Below, piece by piece: positions 24,502 to 34,285 of a stretch of 64,000 nucleotides of DNA (position 1 is the first letter of the stretch; every line of letters starts with the position of its first letter). The stretch is from Sansalvadorimonas sp965221135 (GTDB lineage: Bacteria > Pseudomonadota > Gammaproteobacteria > Pseudomonadales > Endozoicomonadaceae). The stretch is from assembly GCA_965221135.1 (NCBI GenBank), contig CBDCRZ010000069.1, positions 276,108 to 340,107 on the forward strand, given 5' to 3'. Below the pieces are notes generated by a model. That model searched no databases, was not told where the DNA came from, and saw only the letters and a program-made list of their open reading frames with translations. The translations under genes were made by a program, and so were the position numbers.

Positions 24502-25362
24502 TTAGCTAACTCTCAGAGTACGCAGGTTTTGTTTCACATTTTCGAGTTGTACAGCAAGTTCCGGGCCGCGGGTGTTAGCAACACCCATGGCAAGTATATC
24601 GATCACCGTGAGTTGCACGATGCGCGAGGTTAATGGGGTATAGATATCAGTGTCTTCAGGCACATCCACAGCAATGGTCAGTTCAGCATGCTGGGCCAGT
24701 GGAGAATCGCCTGGGCAGAGGGAGACAACACGGGCGCCCTGTTTTCGGGCAAGGTTGACCATGTGAAGCAACTCTCTGGTGCGTCCGGTCTGGGAAATAG
24801 CGAGCACCGCATCTTCCGGCCCAAGGGTGGCAGCAGAAATGGATTGCATATGGGGGTCGGAATAAGCGGAGGCATTCACCTGAAGGCGAAAAAACTTGTG
24901 CTGGGCATCGTTGGCAACATTACCCGAAGCCCCAAAACCGTAAAATTCTATACGGCGTGCCTCACTGAAAATCTTGATGGTGGCATCAAGAGTGTCAGTG
25001 CAGATATTGTTTCGCACATCCAGCAGGCTAAACACAGTGGCATCAAACACCTTGCGGGTGATGGTGCTGGTGTCGTCATTGTCGCTGATAATAAAGCGTG
25101 AGAAATCATTGCGGGCAGCGAGGGTTTCGGCCAGCTGAAGTTTAAAGTCCTGGAAGCCTTTACAGTTCAGGGCACGACAAAAACGCACAACCGTTGGTTC
25201 ACTGACATCACATTGCGCTGCCAGTTCTGCAATACTGGTACGCACAATATCAGCAGGGTGCTTTTGAATGTAATCGGCGACTTTCTGTTCAGATTTTCTT
25301 AGCAGGTCGCGCTTTCTTTCTATCTGCCGAAGCAGATTATTTATTGGCATACCCTGTTTCAC
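24502..25362 (-). CDS. hexR: HexR-type RpiR-family transcriptional regulator
   Basis: 286 aa. An N-terminal RpiR helix-turn-helix (about residues 18-85: SIAELAAQCDVSEPTVVRFCRALNCKGFQDFK) is followed by a SIS sugar-phosphate domain (about 130-265: FYGFGASGNVANDAQHKF and AISQTGRTRELLHMVNLARKQGA). HexR senses 2-keto-3-deoxy-6-phosphogluconate and controls the Entner-Doudoroff and central carbon genes. A second in-frame Met four codons in is an equally good start. The usual neighbours (zwf, edd) are not in the window. Confidence 0.88.
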   Translation of the reverse strand: MKQGMPINNLLRQIERKRDLLRKSEQKVADYIQKHPADIVRTSIAELAAQCDVSEPTVVRFCRALNCKGFQDFKLQLAETLAARNDFSRFIISDNDDTSTITRKVFDATVFSLLDVRNNICTDTLDATIKIFSEARRIEFYGFGASGNVANDAQHKFFRLQVNASAYSDPHMQSISAATLGPEDAVLAISQTGRTRELLHMVNLARKQGARVVSLCPGDSPLAQHAELTIAVDVPEDTDIYTPLTSRIVQLTVIDILAMGVANTRGPELAVQLENVKQNLRTLRVS

Positions 25363-25524
25363 AAATGTGAAGTTTTTATTTTAATGTATGTGTTATACAA
25401 CAAATTGCGGCTTACCACTATATGGTGTTTCGGATTTAAAGCTGGTTTTGTTGTTGGTGTTCTCTAAAAATACCGACTTATACAAGTCTTTAATGCCTAT
25501 CACAGAACAGGAATCAGTGTTTTT

Positions 25525-25782
25525 ATGAAGAAGTATAAAAATGAAGCGCAGTTGGTAAAACTGGCCATTCAGGTGGGGTCACGCTACGCAGAAAACCGGG
25601 GCTATAAAGGGTTTGGTCAGGGGATTTCTCCCAAAGATAAGGTCGAAAGTATTTATCGTCTGCTGGTGAAGGATAATGTCATACAGCCCCTTCCGGAAGA
25701 TAAAGAAGATGGGCCTGGCATGAAGCGTCGGCTGGTGGTCTGGCTGGTGTCCAAACTCCCTGAAGATCATCCACTGTTATAA
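25525..25782 (+). CDS. DUF5062-type small protein
   Basis: 85 aa soluble protein with the pattern MKKYKNEAQLVKLAIQVG, KDKVESIYRLLVKD and MKRRLVVWLVSKLPEDHPL, which I recognise as DUF5062, a family of unknown function found in marine gammaproteobacteria. AGGAA precedes the ATG. It ends 5 bp before the convergent stop of the EAL gene. Confidence 0.75.
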   Translation: MKKYKNEAQLVKLAIQVGSRYAENRGYKGFGQGISPKDKVESIYRLLVKDNVIQPLPEDKEDGPGMKRRLVVWLVSKLPEDHPLL

Positions 25783-25787
25783 AGCGA

Positions 25788-28685
25788 TCAGCAGACTGAT
25801 AATAACTCTTCTTCCTTAGGTATGCGGATTGCGAGGAAGTTATTAAAATCGGAAATTGGAAGAGGGCGACTGATGAAGTACCCCTGAACCTCATCGCATT
25901 TGTGGTTCTTCAGGAAGTTGATGTGATCACGTTCCTCTACACCTTCAGCAATCACTCGCAGGTCAAGGCTGTGAGCCATGACAATAATAGCGCGGGTGAT
26001 TGCGGCATCGTTGTCATTATCTCCAAGATGAGAAATAAATGAGCGATCAATCTTGATGCTGTCTACAGGTAGTCGTTTCAAGTAACTCAGAGATGAATAA
26101 CCGGTTCCAAAATCATCAATGCTGAGACTGACACCGAGGTCACGTATTCTAGTCAGTATTTCAATGGATTCTTCCATGTGATTCATCAACTGACTTTCTG
26201 TGATCTCAAGCTCAAGCAGTCGGGCAGGCAAGCCTGTCTGTTCAAGAATTGACTCCACCTCTTCTGCCAGATTCCCCTTACGCAACTGGTGAGCGGAGAT
26301 ATTGACCGAGACACGAATATTCCAGCCGGTTTTCATCCACACTTTGGCCTGCAGGCAGGACTGTTTCATTACAAAACGGCCAATATCGTGAATGAGACCG
26401 GTTTCTTCAGCCACTGCAATAAAGGAGCCCGGCATGATCAGCCCTTTCTCAGGGTCATTCCAGCGGATCAGGGCTTCGGCAGTAGTAATGGATCCCGATG
26501 GCAGGTTCATCTTGGGCTGGTAATAAACTTCCAGTTCATCCCCTTGAATAGCCCGGCGCAGGTCATTTTCGATCGACAGAGTTTCACGTGGAGTAGTACG
26601 CATCTGTTCATCAAAGAAGCTCACGGTATTACCGCCAAGATATTTGGACTGGTTCATGGCGATATCTGCCTGAGAGGCCAGCGTCTGAATCTCACGACCA
26701 TTTTCAGGGAAACGGCTGATGCCAATACTGGCTCCTATCAACAGGGTGTGTTCGCCAATAATGTAAGACTTGCAGAGGGTAGAGATAATTTCTTTGGCCA
26801 GCTCTTCCAGAGTCTCTTTATCGGTCCATGTGTCTATCACAATGGCGAATTCATCACTGGCCAGACGAGCCGTAGTACAGGCGCGGGCAGTATGGCGCAG
26901 CAGTCGGCGAGAGACCTGTTGCAGGAGTTCATCACCGGTTTCATGACCGAGGGAATCATTGATGGACTTAAAGCGATCCAGATCAATCGTCAGCAGAGCC
27001 AGTTCTTGATTATGCTGCTCCGCTTTAGACAGAGCGTCATGGAAACGGGTCTGGAATTGTGCCCGGTTGGCGAGACCTGTGAGTGGGTCAAAATTAGCCA
27101 GGTAACGGAGGCGTTCTTCTGTCTCCTTGTGATGGGTCAGGTCACGGAACAGGCCGACATAGTGAATAATCTGCCCTTTGTTATCTTTTACGGCCGTCAT
27201 CTGCATCCAGACAGGAAAGGGTTCACCGTTTTTCCGCTGTTCAACAACTTCGCCCTGAACATAGCCTTCAGAGGCGACCTCCCGGTACATACTACTGTAG
27301 TGATCTATGTTGCCTTTGACGTTTAGTTCGTCGGCTTTCTTATCAAAAATATCTTCATCGTTGTAGCCGGTCATTTCCCTGAATGCCCGGTTAACAGTCA
27401 TAAATTTAAAGCTGGTATCCAGAACGAAGATTGCGTCACTGGTGCTTTCAAAAACCGTCATAGCCAGACTGGCTTCCTGTTCATACTGGCGTTCGAAGCT
27501 GATATCCCGTCGTGTGCCCAGCATGCGTGAGACACGATTGTTGTGATTCCACTCCATGGCTTGCCCGCGATCTTCAACCCATACCCAGTGCCCATCGGTA
27601 TGACGGATACGGTACTTGGCCACATACTGATCAGTCTGACCCTGTATATGATTGATCAGAGCTTGTCTGACATCCGCCATATCCTGAGGGTGGATCATAT
27701 GTTCCAGGTGGCCTTTGTAGCCGTCCAGTTGGGATAAGTCATAGCCGAACAGTTCCCGAAAACGGCTGTGAAAAATAACATCACCTTCCATGTCCCAGTC
27801 CCAGAATCCCAGACGGCTGGCATCCAGAGCCTGGCTAAGACGCCGTTCACTATCCTGTAGAGCCTGGCTGGCTTCTTCTCGCTGGCTTATCTCTTCACTG
27901 AGGCGGGAGTTACTGAGAGTGAGCTCCCGTGTGCGGGTGGATACTGTTCTCTCAAGACTGTTATGGGCGTGTTCCAGCTCTTTGTGTGCCTTTTCAGTTT
28001 TATTATTTTCTTCGGCGAGGCGTTTACTCAAAGCCTGATTTTGCAGTTGCCGGGTCAGGGCGCTGGACGACACTTTGTTCATATAAAGAACGGGGTAAAT
28101 CATAAGCCCAAACAGTGTAGGCCCGGCAAGTGCCCACAGTCGTTGATCTCCTATATTAGAAGACCAGTACCACCAGGAGAGTCCCAAAGTCAGGGGCAGT
28201 GCAAAACACAGAAAGGCGGGGATATAAATTGAATAGAGCACAGCGCAGGCAAAAATAGCGGCAGTGGTGACAGTAAAGAGGACCACCATATCCGCAGCCG
28301 GAGCAAAGGGCATGACCATAATGGAGCCAACAGAGAGTAGAAAGCTGCCGCAAAGGTTGGCCAGATTAAAGAAGAGAAACCAGAGCTGCTGGCGTCTGGG
28401 GTGAGCGATTTCACTTTGTTCAAAGGCGCGGTGGGTTTGGAGCCGCAGAACAGCAAAGAGGATCAGGCTTACGAAAAATACAGTGGCCGCAGACAGATAT
28501 TCTGGCTGCCAGAGAAAAATAATGGAGGTGGTATAGCAAAGTGCGAGAATAACAAACAGGCGCAACGAAGAGTGGTGCAGAAGTTTGAGTTGTTCTGAAC
28601 GCAGTTGGGTATGCAGCCAGTTATGATCCTCAACCTGAGGATTTTTTTCTGTCTGTTTAAAAAGTTGTTGTGCTGTTTGATTCAT
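25788..28685 (-). CDS. Membrane-bound PAS-PAS-GGDEF-EAL cyclic-di-GMP phosphodiesterase
   Basis: 965 aa. The N-terminus (about residues 35-215) has six or seven membrane helices. A coiled coil (about 220-285) follows, then two PAS domains with PAC (about 285-395 and 405-525). The GGDEF domain (about 535-695) reads RLASDEF, so the active-site GG is AS and cyclase activity is unlikely. The EAL domain (about 705-945) keeps AEALIRW, the metal motif DDFGTGYSSLSYLK and DSIKIDRSFI, so it should hydrolyse c-di-GMP. The degenerate GGDEF may bind GTP as an activator, as known for other hybrid proteins. It is a lone gene. Confidence 0.9.
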   Translation of the reverse strand: MNQTAQQLFKQTEKNPQVEDHNWLHTQLRSEQLKLLHHSSLRLFVILALCYTTSIIFLWQPEYLSAATVFFVSLILFAVLRLQTHRAFEQSEIAHPRRQQLWFLFFNLANLCGSFLLSVGSIMVMPFAPAADMVVLFTVTTAAIFACAVLYSIYIPAFLCFALPLTLGLSWWYWSSNIGDQRLWALAGPTLFGLMIYPVLYMNKVSSSALTRQLQNQALSKRLAEENNKTEKAHKELEHAHNSLERTVSTRTRELTLSNSRLSEEISQREEASQALQDSERRLSQALDASRLGFWDWDMEGDVIFHSRFRELFGYDLSQLDGYKGHLEHMIHPQDMADVRQALINHIQGQTDQYVAKYRIRHTDGHWVWVEDRGQAMEWNHNNRVSRMLGTRRDISFERQYEQEASLAMTVFESTSDAIFVLDTSFKFMTVNRAFREMTGYNDEDIFDKKADELNVKGNIDHYSSMYREVASEGYVQGEVVEQRKNGEPFPVWMQMTAVKDNKGQIIHYVGLFRDLTHHKETEERLRYLANFDPLTGLANRAQFQTRFHDALSKAEQHNQELALLTIDLDRFKSINDSLGHETGDELLQQVSRRLLRHTARACTTARLASDEFAIVIDTWTDKETLEELAKEIISTLCKSYIIGEHTLLIGASIGISRFPENGREIQTLASQADIAMNQSKYLGGNTVSFFDEQMRTTPRETLSIENDLRRAIQGDELEVYYQPKMNLPSGSITTAEALIRWNDPEKGLIMPGSFIAVAEETGLIHDIGRFVMKQSCLQAKVWMKTGWNIRVSVNISAHQLRKGNLAEEVESILEQTGLPARLLELEITESQLMNHMEESIEILTRIRDLGVSLSIDDFGTGYSSLSYLKRLPVDSIKIDRSFISHLGDNDNDAAITRAIIVMAHSLDLRVIAEGVEERDHINFLKNHKCDEVQGYFISRPLPISDFNNFLAIRIPKEEELLSVC

Positions 28686-28940
28686 ATAGCCCGGACACTT
28701 GCTCTTTGGCTAATAACAGGAATCCATCCCTTATTTTTTATTTTTGTGTATCCGTTCACATATCTATTAAGCCCAAAGAGACATTGGATAGCAAGCTCTC
28801 AGGTAAGAATCATTTGCACCTGAGAACTGAGTCTGTGACATCTGCGGATTAGATCGATTGCATCACCGGATAAACAGAAGCATCGGTTTTCGTTACACTT
28901 GTGTTCTTTAAAATTTCTTCTGAGTAGACAACTAATATTT

Positions 28941-31124
28941 ATGGACGTCACCGCAATACTCGACTCTCTAAATGATGCCCAGCGTGAGGCGGTGACACTG
29001 CCTCTGACTTCAGGACTGGTTCTGGCCGGTGCCGGCAGTGGTAAAACACGGGTTCTGGTACACCGGATTGCCTTTCTGGTGCAAACACAGGGACTTTCTC
29101 CCTGGTCCATTATGGCGGTGACCTTTACCAACAAAGCGGCCGCTGAGATGCGAGGTCGAATTGAAGAGATGCTCGACATGCCAGTGCGCGGCATGTGGGT
29201 CGGAACCTTCCACGGTCTGGCTCATCGTCTGTTACGTGCCCACTGGAAGGAAGCCGGTCTGCCGGAGAACTTCCAGATTCTCGACAGTGATGATCAGCTC
29301 AGAATTGTTAAGCGAATTATGAAAGCCCAGGGGCTGGACGACAGCAGGTGGCCGCCCCGTCAGGCTCAGTGGTTTATTAACGGTAAAAAAGATGAAGGTC
29401 TGCGCCCTCATCACTATGACCCCGGCCATGACCTCTACGAGAAAACCCTGCACGCGGTGTACACCGCCTATGAAGAACAGTGCAAGCAACTCGGAGTTGT
29501 GGATTTTGCGGAACTGCTGATGCGTTCCAATGAACTCTGGCTCTCCAACACTCAGCTGCGTGACCACTATCGTGACCGTTTCCGTTATGTGCTGGTAGAC
29601 GAGTTTCAGGATACTAACTCTGTTCAGTACGCCTGGCTGCGCAATCTCGTAGGCGACAGCGACAATATGATGGTTGTAGGTGATGACGATCAGTCCATCT
29701 ACGGCTGGCGTGGTGCGAAGATTGAAAACATTCATAACTTCACCCGCGATTTCAGTAATGCCAAAACCATTAAGCTGGAACAGAATTACCGTTCTACCGG
29801 CACCATCCTGAAAGCTGCAAATACTCTGATTGCCAATAACCCTGACCGTCTTGGCAAAGACTTGTGGACAGAAGGGGTAGATGGCGAGCCTATTCATGTT
29901 TACTCCGGCTTTAACGAAGTGGATGAAGCCCGCTTTATCAGTGACCGCATTCAGGACAGCATCAGTAAAGGTATGGCGCGCAGTGATATGGCCATTCTCT
30001 ACCGTTCCAACGCCCAGTCCCGGGTGTTGGAAGAAGCTATGCTGCGCACCGGTATTCCTTACCGTATCTATGGTGGTCAGCGCTTCTTCGAGCGGGCAGA
30101 AATTAAAAATGCCATGGCTTACCTGCGTCTATCCAGTAACAGTGCCGATGACACTTCTCTGGAGCGTGTTATTAATGTTCCGCCCCGGGGCATTGGCGAT
30201 AAAACTGTACAGGCTATTCGTGATGTGGCTCGTGGCGGCAATGTCTCCATGTGGCGTGCTGCACGGCAGATGGTGGAACAAAAACTGATGACGGCTCGTG
30301 CCAGCAATGCTGTTGCCAGTTTTATTGAGATGATTGAAGGGTTGTCTTCCTCTGGTGATTCTCTGCCATTGCATGAGTTTGCCGATCACACCATTCAGAT
30401 GAGTGGCCTGATCGAGATGTACCAGAAAGAGAAAGGCGAGAAGGGCCGGGCCCGTATTGAAAACCTTGAGGAACTGGTGTCTGCGTGCAGAGAGTTTGAT
30501 CCGGAAGAGGTGTTTGATGATGAAGAGCGTGATGCGCTTTCACCACTGGATGCATTTCTGGCTCACGCTGCACTGGAGGCCGGCGATACCCAGGCCGACC
30601 AGTTTACCGACAGTGTTCAGATGATGACGTTGCACTCTGCAAAAGGTCTGGAGTTCCCACTGGTATTCATGGCGGGCATGGAAGAAGGTCTGTTCCCTCA
30701 CAAGATGTCTATGGAAGACCCGGACGGTTTGGAAGAGGAACGTCGTCTTTGTTATGTGGGCATCACCCGTGCCAAAGAACAGCTCTATATGACCTACGCA
30801 GAGAATCGCCGGCTGCACGGTCAGGACACCATGAATCGTCCATCACGCTTCCTGCGGGAAATCCCTCGTGAGCTGATGGACGAAGTGCGTCTGAACGCCA
30901 GCATCAGCCGTCCGGTCACTGCAACATCTCGCGCTATTCCCAGTGCTGATGTTCCCGGTACTAACTTGCGTTTAGGCCAGCGGGTTCACCATGCAATGTT
31001 TGGTGAAGGTGTGGTGCTGAACTTCGAGGGTCAGGGGGCACAGGCTCGTGTGCAGGTGAACTTCGATTCCGAAGGCAGCAAGTGGTTGATGGTGGCTTAC
31101 GCCAGGTTGGAAACTAACTTCTGA
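28941..31124 (+). CDS. uvrD: DNA helicase II
   Basis: 727 aa (E. coli UvrD 720). This is a superfamily 1A helicase acting in nucleotide excision and mismatch repair. Walker A LAGAGSGKTRVLVHRI (about residue 28), motif Ia TFTNKAAAEM, motif II VDEFQDTN, motif III GDDDQSIYGWRGA, motif IV EQNYRS, motif V TLHSAKGLEFP and motif VI YVGITRAKEQL are all present, as is a C-terminal GxxVxHxxFGEGxV Tudor-like region. The start is ATG 28941 because E. coli UvrD begins MDVSYLLDSLND; an in-frame start 14 codons upstream is rejected. No LexA box was seen upstream. Confidence 0.97.
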   Translation: MDVTAILDSLNDAQREAVTLPLTSGLVLAGAGSGKTRVLVHRIAFLVQTQGLSPWSIMAVTFTNKAAAEMRGRIEEMLDMPVRGMWVGTFHGLAHRLLRAHWKEAGLPENFQILDSDDQLRIVKRIMKAQGLDDSRWPPRQAQWFINGKKDEGLRPHHYDPGHDLYEKTLHAVYTAYEEQCKQLGVVDFAELLMRSNELWLSNTQLRDHYRDRFRYVLVDEFQDTNSVQYAWLRNLVGDSDNMMVVGDDDQSIYGWRGAKIENIHNFTRDFSNAKTIKLEQNYRSTGTILKAANTLIANNPDRLGKDLWTEGVDGEPIHVYSGFNEVDEARFISDRIQDSISKGMARSDMAILYRSNAQSRVLEEAMLRTGIPYRIYGGQRFFERAEIKNAMAYLRLSSNSADDTSLERVINVPPRGIGDKTVQAIRDVARGGNVSMWRAARQMVEQKLMTARASNAVASFIEMIEGLSSSGDSLPLHEFADHTIQMSGLIEMYQKEKGEKGRARIENLEELVSACREFDPEEVFDDEERDALSPLDAFLAHAALEAGDTQADQFTDSVQMMTLHSAKGLEFPLVFMAGMEEGLFPHKMSMEDPDGLEEERRLCYVGITRAKEQLYMTYAENRRLHGQDTMNRPSRFLREIPRELMDEVRLNASISRPVTATSRAIPSADVPGTNLRLGQRVHHAMFGEGVVLNFEGQGAQARVQVNFDSEGSKWLMVAYARLETNF

Positions 31125-31254
31125 CGGCTTTAGTCGCTAGTTAAGACAGTGGTTAGCATGTTTGGGCTGGGAGTATTTCTGCTCCTGGCTCAGGCAATAT
31201 ATTGTTATTTGTTGTGCTCATTTATTTTTTATCTTTCAACATTTACTTCACCCT

Positions 31255-32415
31255 TCAATCAATATCATCATCATCAGTAATTTGCTCTTGCTGTATCCAG
31301 AGTTTGATTTTTTTGACAAGGTCATTTTGTTTAGCCGAAGTAAATCTGGCAAGTAACTGGGCATAGCTGCCTTCTTGCCTAACCCACTCCCTCAACACTC
31401 TCTCGGCTAATTTTTGTTCAGGGGCACTGTGATGGATCAAAGGGAGTGTCCACGACTTCACCCCAAGTATTTTATACAGGACATTGTGTAGACACTCTGA
31501 AGGCTCAAAATCCTCGAAAAGTTCAAAATACTCGACAAGTTCCACCAGGTGCTCCTCCCTGAGTGTGTATTGGAGGACTGGATTTATCTGCCATGATGTA
31601 TCTTCAGGAACAGATGTATCGTCAAGAGCTGCTGTTTTTTCAAGAGTTCGTGGCTCTGTTGTTTTCCCTTCACCGGGCAGGTGTTGGGGAGATGCCGGGT
31701 GTACATCGGGGGTGGCCAGTGAAGCATCTTTAACCCCCTCCGGGCTATCAGCAAAGGGCATGGAATATAAATTCACAGGCTGACTGACTTCCGTACAGTT
31801 CAGAGTGCGGGAATACACGGACGTACAGGTGCATGGAGCAACATGCATGTTCAATCCCAATAAATCCGCAGTTTTGCGAAGGGCATTGGCCTCTCCGCAG
31901 CGGAGTAATCCAATCATGAGTGATCGATAGCTATGCTCTTGGCCGCCTCTCCAGGCTCGTATTATCTGATTCTTCAAGACATAAATACTTGAATTTTCAT
32001 CACAAAGAGACTGATAAGCGGAATAAGTCAATCCCAGGAAATCCGCAAATAGGGAAGGATAAAGGATTTCCCAGGCGATCTGGGAGAAAGTGGGGCCAGT
32101 TTCTGGCACTGAGGATGAGAGTTTTTCCCTGTTCTCTTCTGACAGAATCACCCCCAACCATTGTTGGCGAGCCTGTTCCATCATTCTGTTTTCAGGTTGC
32201 GGGGTGAAGTCGGGTATCGAATATTTGAGGCTCCAGCTTTGTGAGATTGTAGAAGTATTCTCCGTTGAACTGGATTCAGGTTTTGGGATTCTTCTGTCAG
32301 ATGGATTGAACTGCTGAACACCAGTAGCAGTATGATGATGATGGGAGAGATCCCCAAGGCTTCTTGAGCGTACCATGCGAGGCTGTGCACAGCTTTCTGA
32401 TCTCATATACTCCAT
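31255..32415 (-). CDS. Protein with two death-like domains
   Basis: 386 aa from the ATG at 32415, chosen because GGGAG lies 8 nt upstream; a longer frame to 32541 has a poor start. Residues 1-105 are Ser/His/Pro-rich and disordered. About 108-188 is all-helical with the death-fold rhythm: FSQIAWEILYPSLFADFLGL, AYQSLCDENSS, LKNQIIRAW, and SYRSLMIGLLRCGEANALRKTADLLG. A Pro/Thr linker (190-280) follows. About 284-372 repeats the pattern: LREEHLVELVEYF..EPSECLHNVLYKILGV, QKLAERVLREWVRQEGSYAQLLARF and QNDLVKKIKLW. The W in the fifth-helix position and the spacing match animal death domains. No signal peptide. The protein is probably secreted by a specialised system or acts in the cell; both are inference. 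Confidence 0.55.
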   Translation of the reverse strand: MEYMRSESCAQPRMVRSRSLGDLSHHHHTATGVQQFNPSDRRIPKPESSSTENTSTISQSWSLKYSIPDFTPQPENRMMEQARQQWLGVILSEENREKLSSSVPETGPTFSQIAWEILYPSLFADFLGLTYSAYQSLCDENSSIYVLKNQIIRAWRGGQEHSYRSLMIGLLRCGEANALRKTADLLGLNMHVAPCTCTSVYSRTLNCTEVSQPVNLYSMPFADSPEGVKDASLATPDVHPASPQHLPGEGKTTEPRTLEKTAALDDTSVPEDTSWQINPVLQYTLREEHLVELVEYFELFEDFEPSECLHNVLYKILGVKSWTLPLIHHSAPEQKLAERVLREWVRQEGSYAQLLARFTSAKQNDLVKKIKLWIQQEQITDDDDID

Positions 32416-32646
32416 ATGTAACACTCCCGCCACCTGGCTCCTATAAATACATGTAAATAAGACAGCGACAAGTGATTCGAAGTTGCAACTCAAGAACAGA
32501 TAGTTAGTGATACTGACATTTATACACAGGTTACTGAGCAAATTTCAGACACTTTTCTTTGGATATGACGTTGCCATCTTTCAGATTTTGCCTGTGGTCG
32601 TAGGAATCTGAAGAAGTGGGCAGGAAGAATAGATGCGAATAAAAGC

Positions 32647-32695
32647 GGAGGAGCTTGGGGGGGCAATCTCCTCCACGGATGCCTTTTCGGCATCC
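32647..32695 (-). terminator. Double hairpin downstream of mtr
   Basis: Two stems lie side by side: GGAGGAG/CTCCTCC (32647-32674) and GGATGCC/GGCATCC (32677-32695). They follow the mtr stop codon on the minus strand. There is no clear run of U after them, so termination or mRNA protection are both possible. Confidence 0.45.
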
Positions 32696-32718
32696 ATAAT
32701 CAGGTATCTATAGTGCTG

Positions 32719-33993
32719 TTAGTGACCAAAGGCAGGCAACACTCCAAAGATATCAAGAGTCGCAAGAATCATAGATACGATACCGAAGGTCAGCACCAGT
32801 CCCAGTCGCAGGTTACCACCCGGTACACGGTACACATCAGCATTCTCATCGTTAGAGCGGCCCTTCATCGCCATAAGCACTGGAACAATAATAAAGGTGA
32901 TGGTAATAATCAGGCCTGCATAGCCAATCGCTTTAATGAAGCCGTCTGGCGCCACAATGCCCAATACGGTTGGTGGTATAAAAGTGATGGCGGCTGTCTT
33001 GATGCGGCCAGTCGTATCATCCCCAAAACCAAACAGGTCGGCGATAAATTCAAACAGGCTCAGAGCTACGCCCAGGAAGGAACTCGCAATCGCCATATTG
33101 GAAAACAGGGTTACAAGGTTTGCAATATTGTCGCTTACGCTGGAGTGAGAGAGGGCTTCCAGCAGGGTGCCGATATTACCGCCAGCCGCCACAATAGCCG
33201 GGAACTGGTCACGGCTGAGGTTACCAAACATAGCTGTTTGCCATACCGCGTAAATCGCCATAGTGATAAGAGAGCCGGACAACAGTGCTTTCTTAACCTT
33301 GCGATGGTCTTTGTTGTAGTACTTGGTAAGGCTGGGAACCGTATTCTGCATAGCGAAGCTCAATGCAATCACACTCAATGCTGTTAAGGAGTAACGCAGA
33401 GACTCAGAGGTTTCCAGGTTGGGGAACAGGTAATCAACTCTGGCATTCCCCACAAGACCCTGGGCTGACATAGCGAAGCTGACGACCATGCCGCCAAGCA
33501 ATGCCGTGGTGAAACGGTCGACCGCCTTGGTACCCACGAGAACAATAGAAGACAGTACAACGGAGAACAGCAGGCTGGCTGTGCCCTGACTTATCGAGAT
33601 GCTGGTGAAAGACTGCATGGTGCTGAGAATGACAGAGCTTCCGCCAGAGATGTAAGCGTACAGAATGATGTAAAGCAGGAAGGCGATGCAGGCACTGTTA
33701 AATATGCGTCCACCGTTGCCCAGAGTACTTTGGGCAATGGTGTCGAAGCTGGCACCTTTGGGGAAGCGCAGGTTGGCTTCCAGCAGAAACAGACCGGCAC
33801 TGTACATGCAGTACCAGGCGAATAGCATCATAAGAACTGAGTAGCCATACCACATGCCGCTGGTTGCAATGGGAATAGAAAACATTCCTGCACCAATAGC
33901 GGTTCCTGCGACAATCATTGTGCCACCAAAAGCGCTTCCGCTCTGCTCTTGCTGACCTGTATGTGCTGATGTGTCTAATACGGCTTCAGTCAT
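32719..33993 (-). CDS. mtr: Aromatic amino acid (tryptophan-type) permease
   Basis: 424 aa, about 11 membrane helices. It belongs to the hydroxy/aromatic amino acid permease family (Mtr, TyrP, TnaB), which imports Trp or Tyr by proton symport. The N-terminal helix FGGTMIVAGTAIGAGMFSIPIATSGMWY is the family signature, followed by ALSVIALSFAMQNTVPSLTKYYNKD. It overlaps the end of trpR by 8 bp. That linkage to the tryptophan repressor argues for tryptophan as the substrate; TyrP and Mtr are hard to separate by sequence alone. Confidence 0.85.
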   Translation of the reverse strand: MTEAVLDTSAHTGQQEQSGSAFGGTMIVAGTAIGAGMFSIPIATSGMWYGYSVLMMLFAWYCMYSAGLFLLEANLRFPKGASFDTIAQSTLGNGGRIFNSACIAFLLYIILYAYISGGSSVILSTMQSFTSISISQGTASLLFSVVLSSIVLVGTKAVDRFTTALLGGMVVSFAMSAQGLVGNARVDYLFPNLETSESLRYSLTALSVIALSFAMQNTVPSLTKYYNKDHRKVKKALLSGSLITMAIYAVWQTAMFGNLSRDQFPAIVAAGGNIGTLLEALSHSSVSDNIANLVTLFSNMAIASSFLGVALSLFEFIADLFGFGDDTTGRIKTAAITFIPPTVLGIVAPDGFIKAIGYAGLIITITFIIVPVLMAMKGRSNDENADVYRVPGGNLRLGLVLTFGIVSMILATLDIFGVLPAFGH

Positions 33994-34264
33994 AATCTCT
34001 GTCTATTAATTGTTTATCTGCTGGGCTTAATCTTTTCAGGGTGGTGGAACATCGGGTGATCTTGGCAATACTGACGTCTAAATCCGCCGCGATTGCACGC
34101 TGGGAGCTGTCTCCTTTCATCAAGGCGCGCATGATGGCCAGACGTGAAGCAATGGAGCTTTGCTCTTCAGGAGTGAGCAAAACCTCTAGTACATGATTCA
34201 TGGCCTCAGCATCGGACTGGCTGTGAATCAGGTTAAGAACGTCAGGCCATAACTCTTTTGACAT
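33986..34264 (-). CDS. trpR: Trp operon repressor
   Basis: 92 aa (E. coli 108, with a longer N-terminus). The core is present: LLTPEEQSSIASRLAIMRALMKGDSSQRAIAADLDVSIAKITRCSTTLK, with the helix-turn-helix at about residues 50-75. When bound to tryptophan, TrpR represses trp and transport genes. A TrpR-operator-like palindrome lies 22 bp upstream, which suggests autoregulation, and mtr is cotranscribed downstream. In E. coli trpR and mtr are separate, so this linked arrangement is notable. Confidence 0.92.
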   Translation of the reverse strand: MSKELWPDVLNLIHSQSDAEAMNHVLEVLLTPEEQSSIASRLAIMRALMKGDSSQRAIAADLDVSIAKITRCSTTLKRLSPADKQLIDRDYD

Positions 34265-34285
34265 GTCTGCGCAGGCTTCCAGTTT

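Noticed and set aside
26289..27326. 345-aa open frame on the plus strand
   Set aside because: It lies wholly antisense to the PAS-GGDEF-EAL gene, which has clear motifs; the frame has no recognisable domain.
28686..28940. LexA box upstream of uvrD
   Set aside because: No CTGT-N8-ACAG element could be found.
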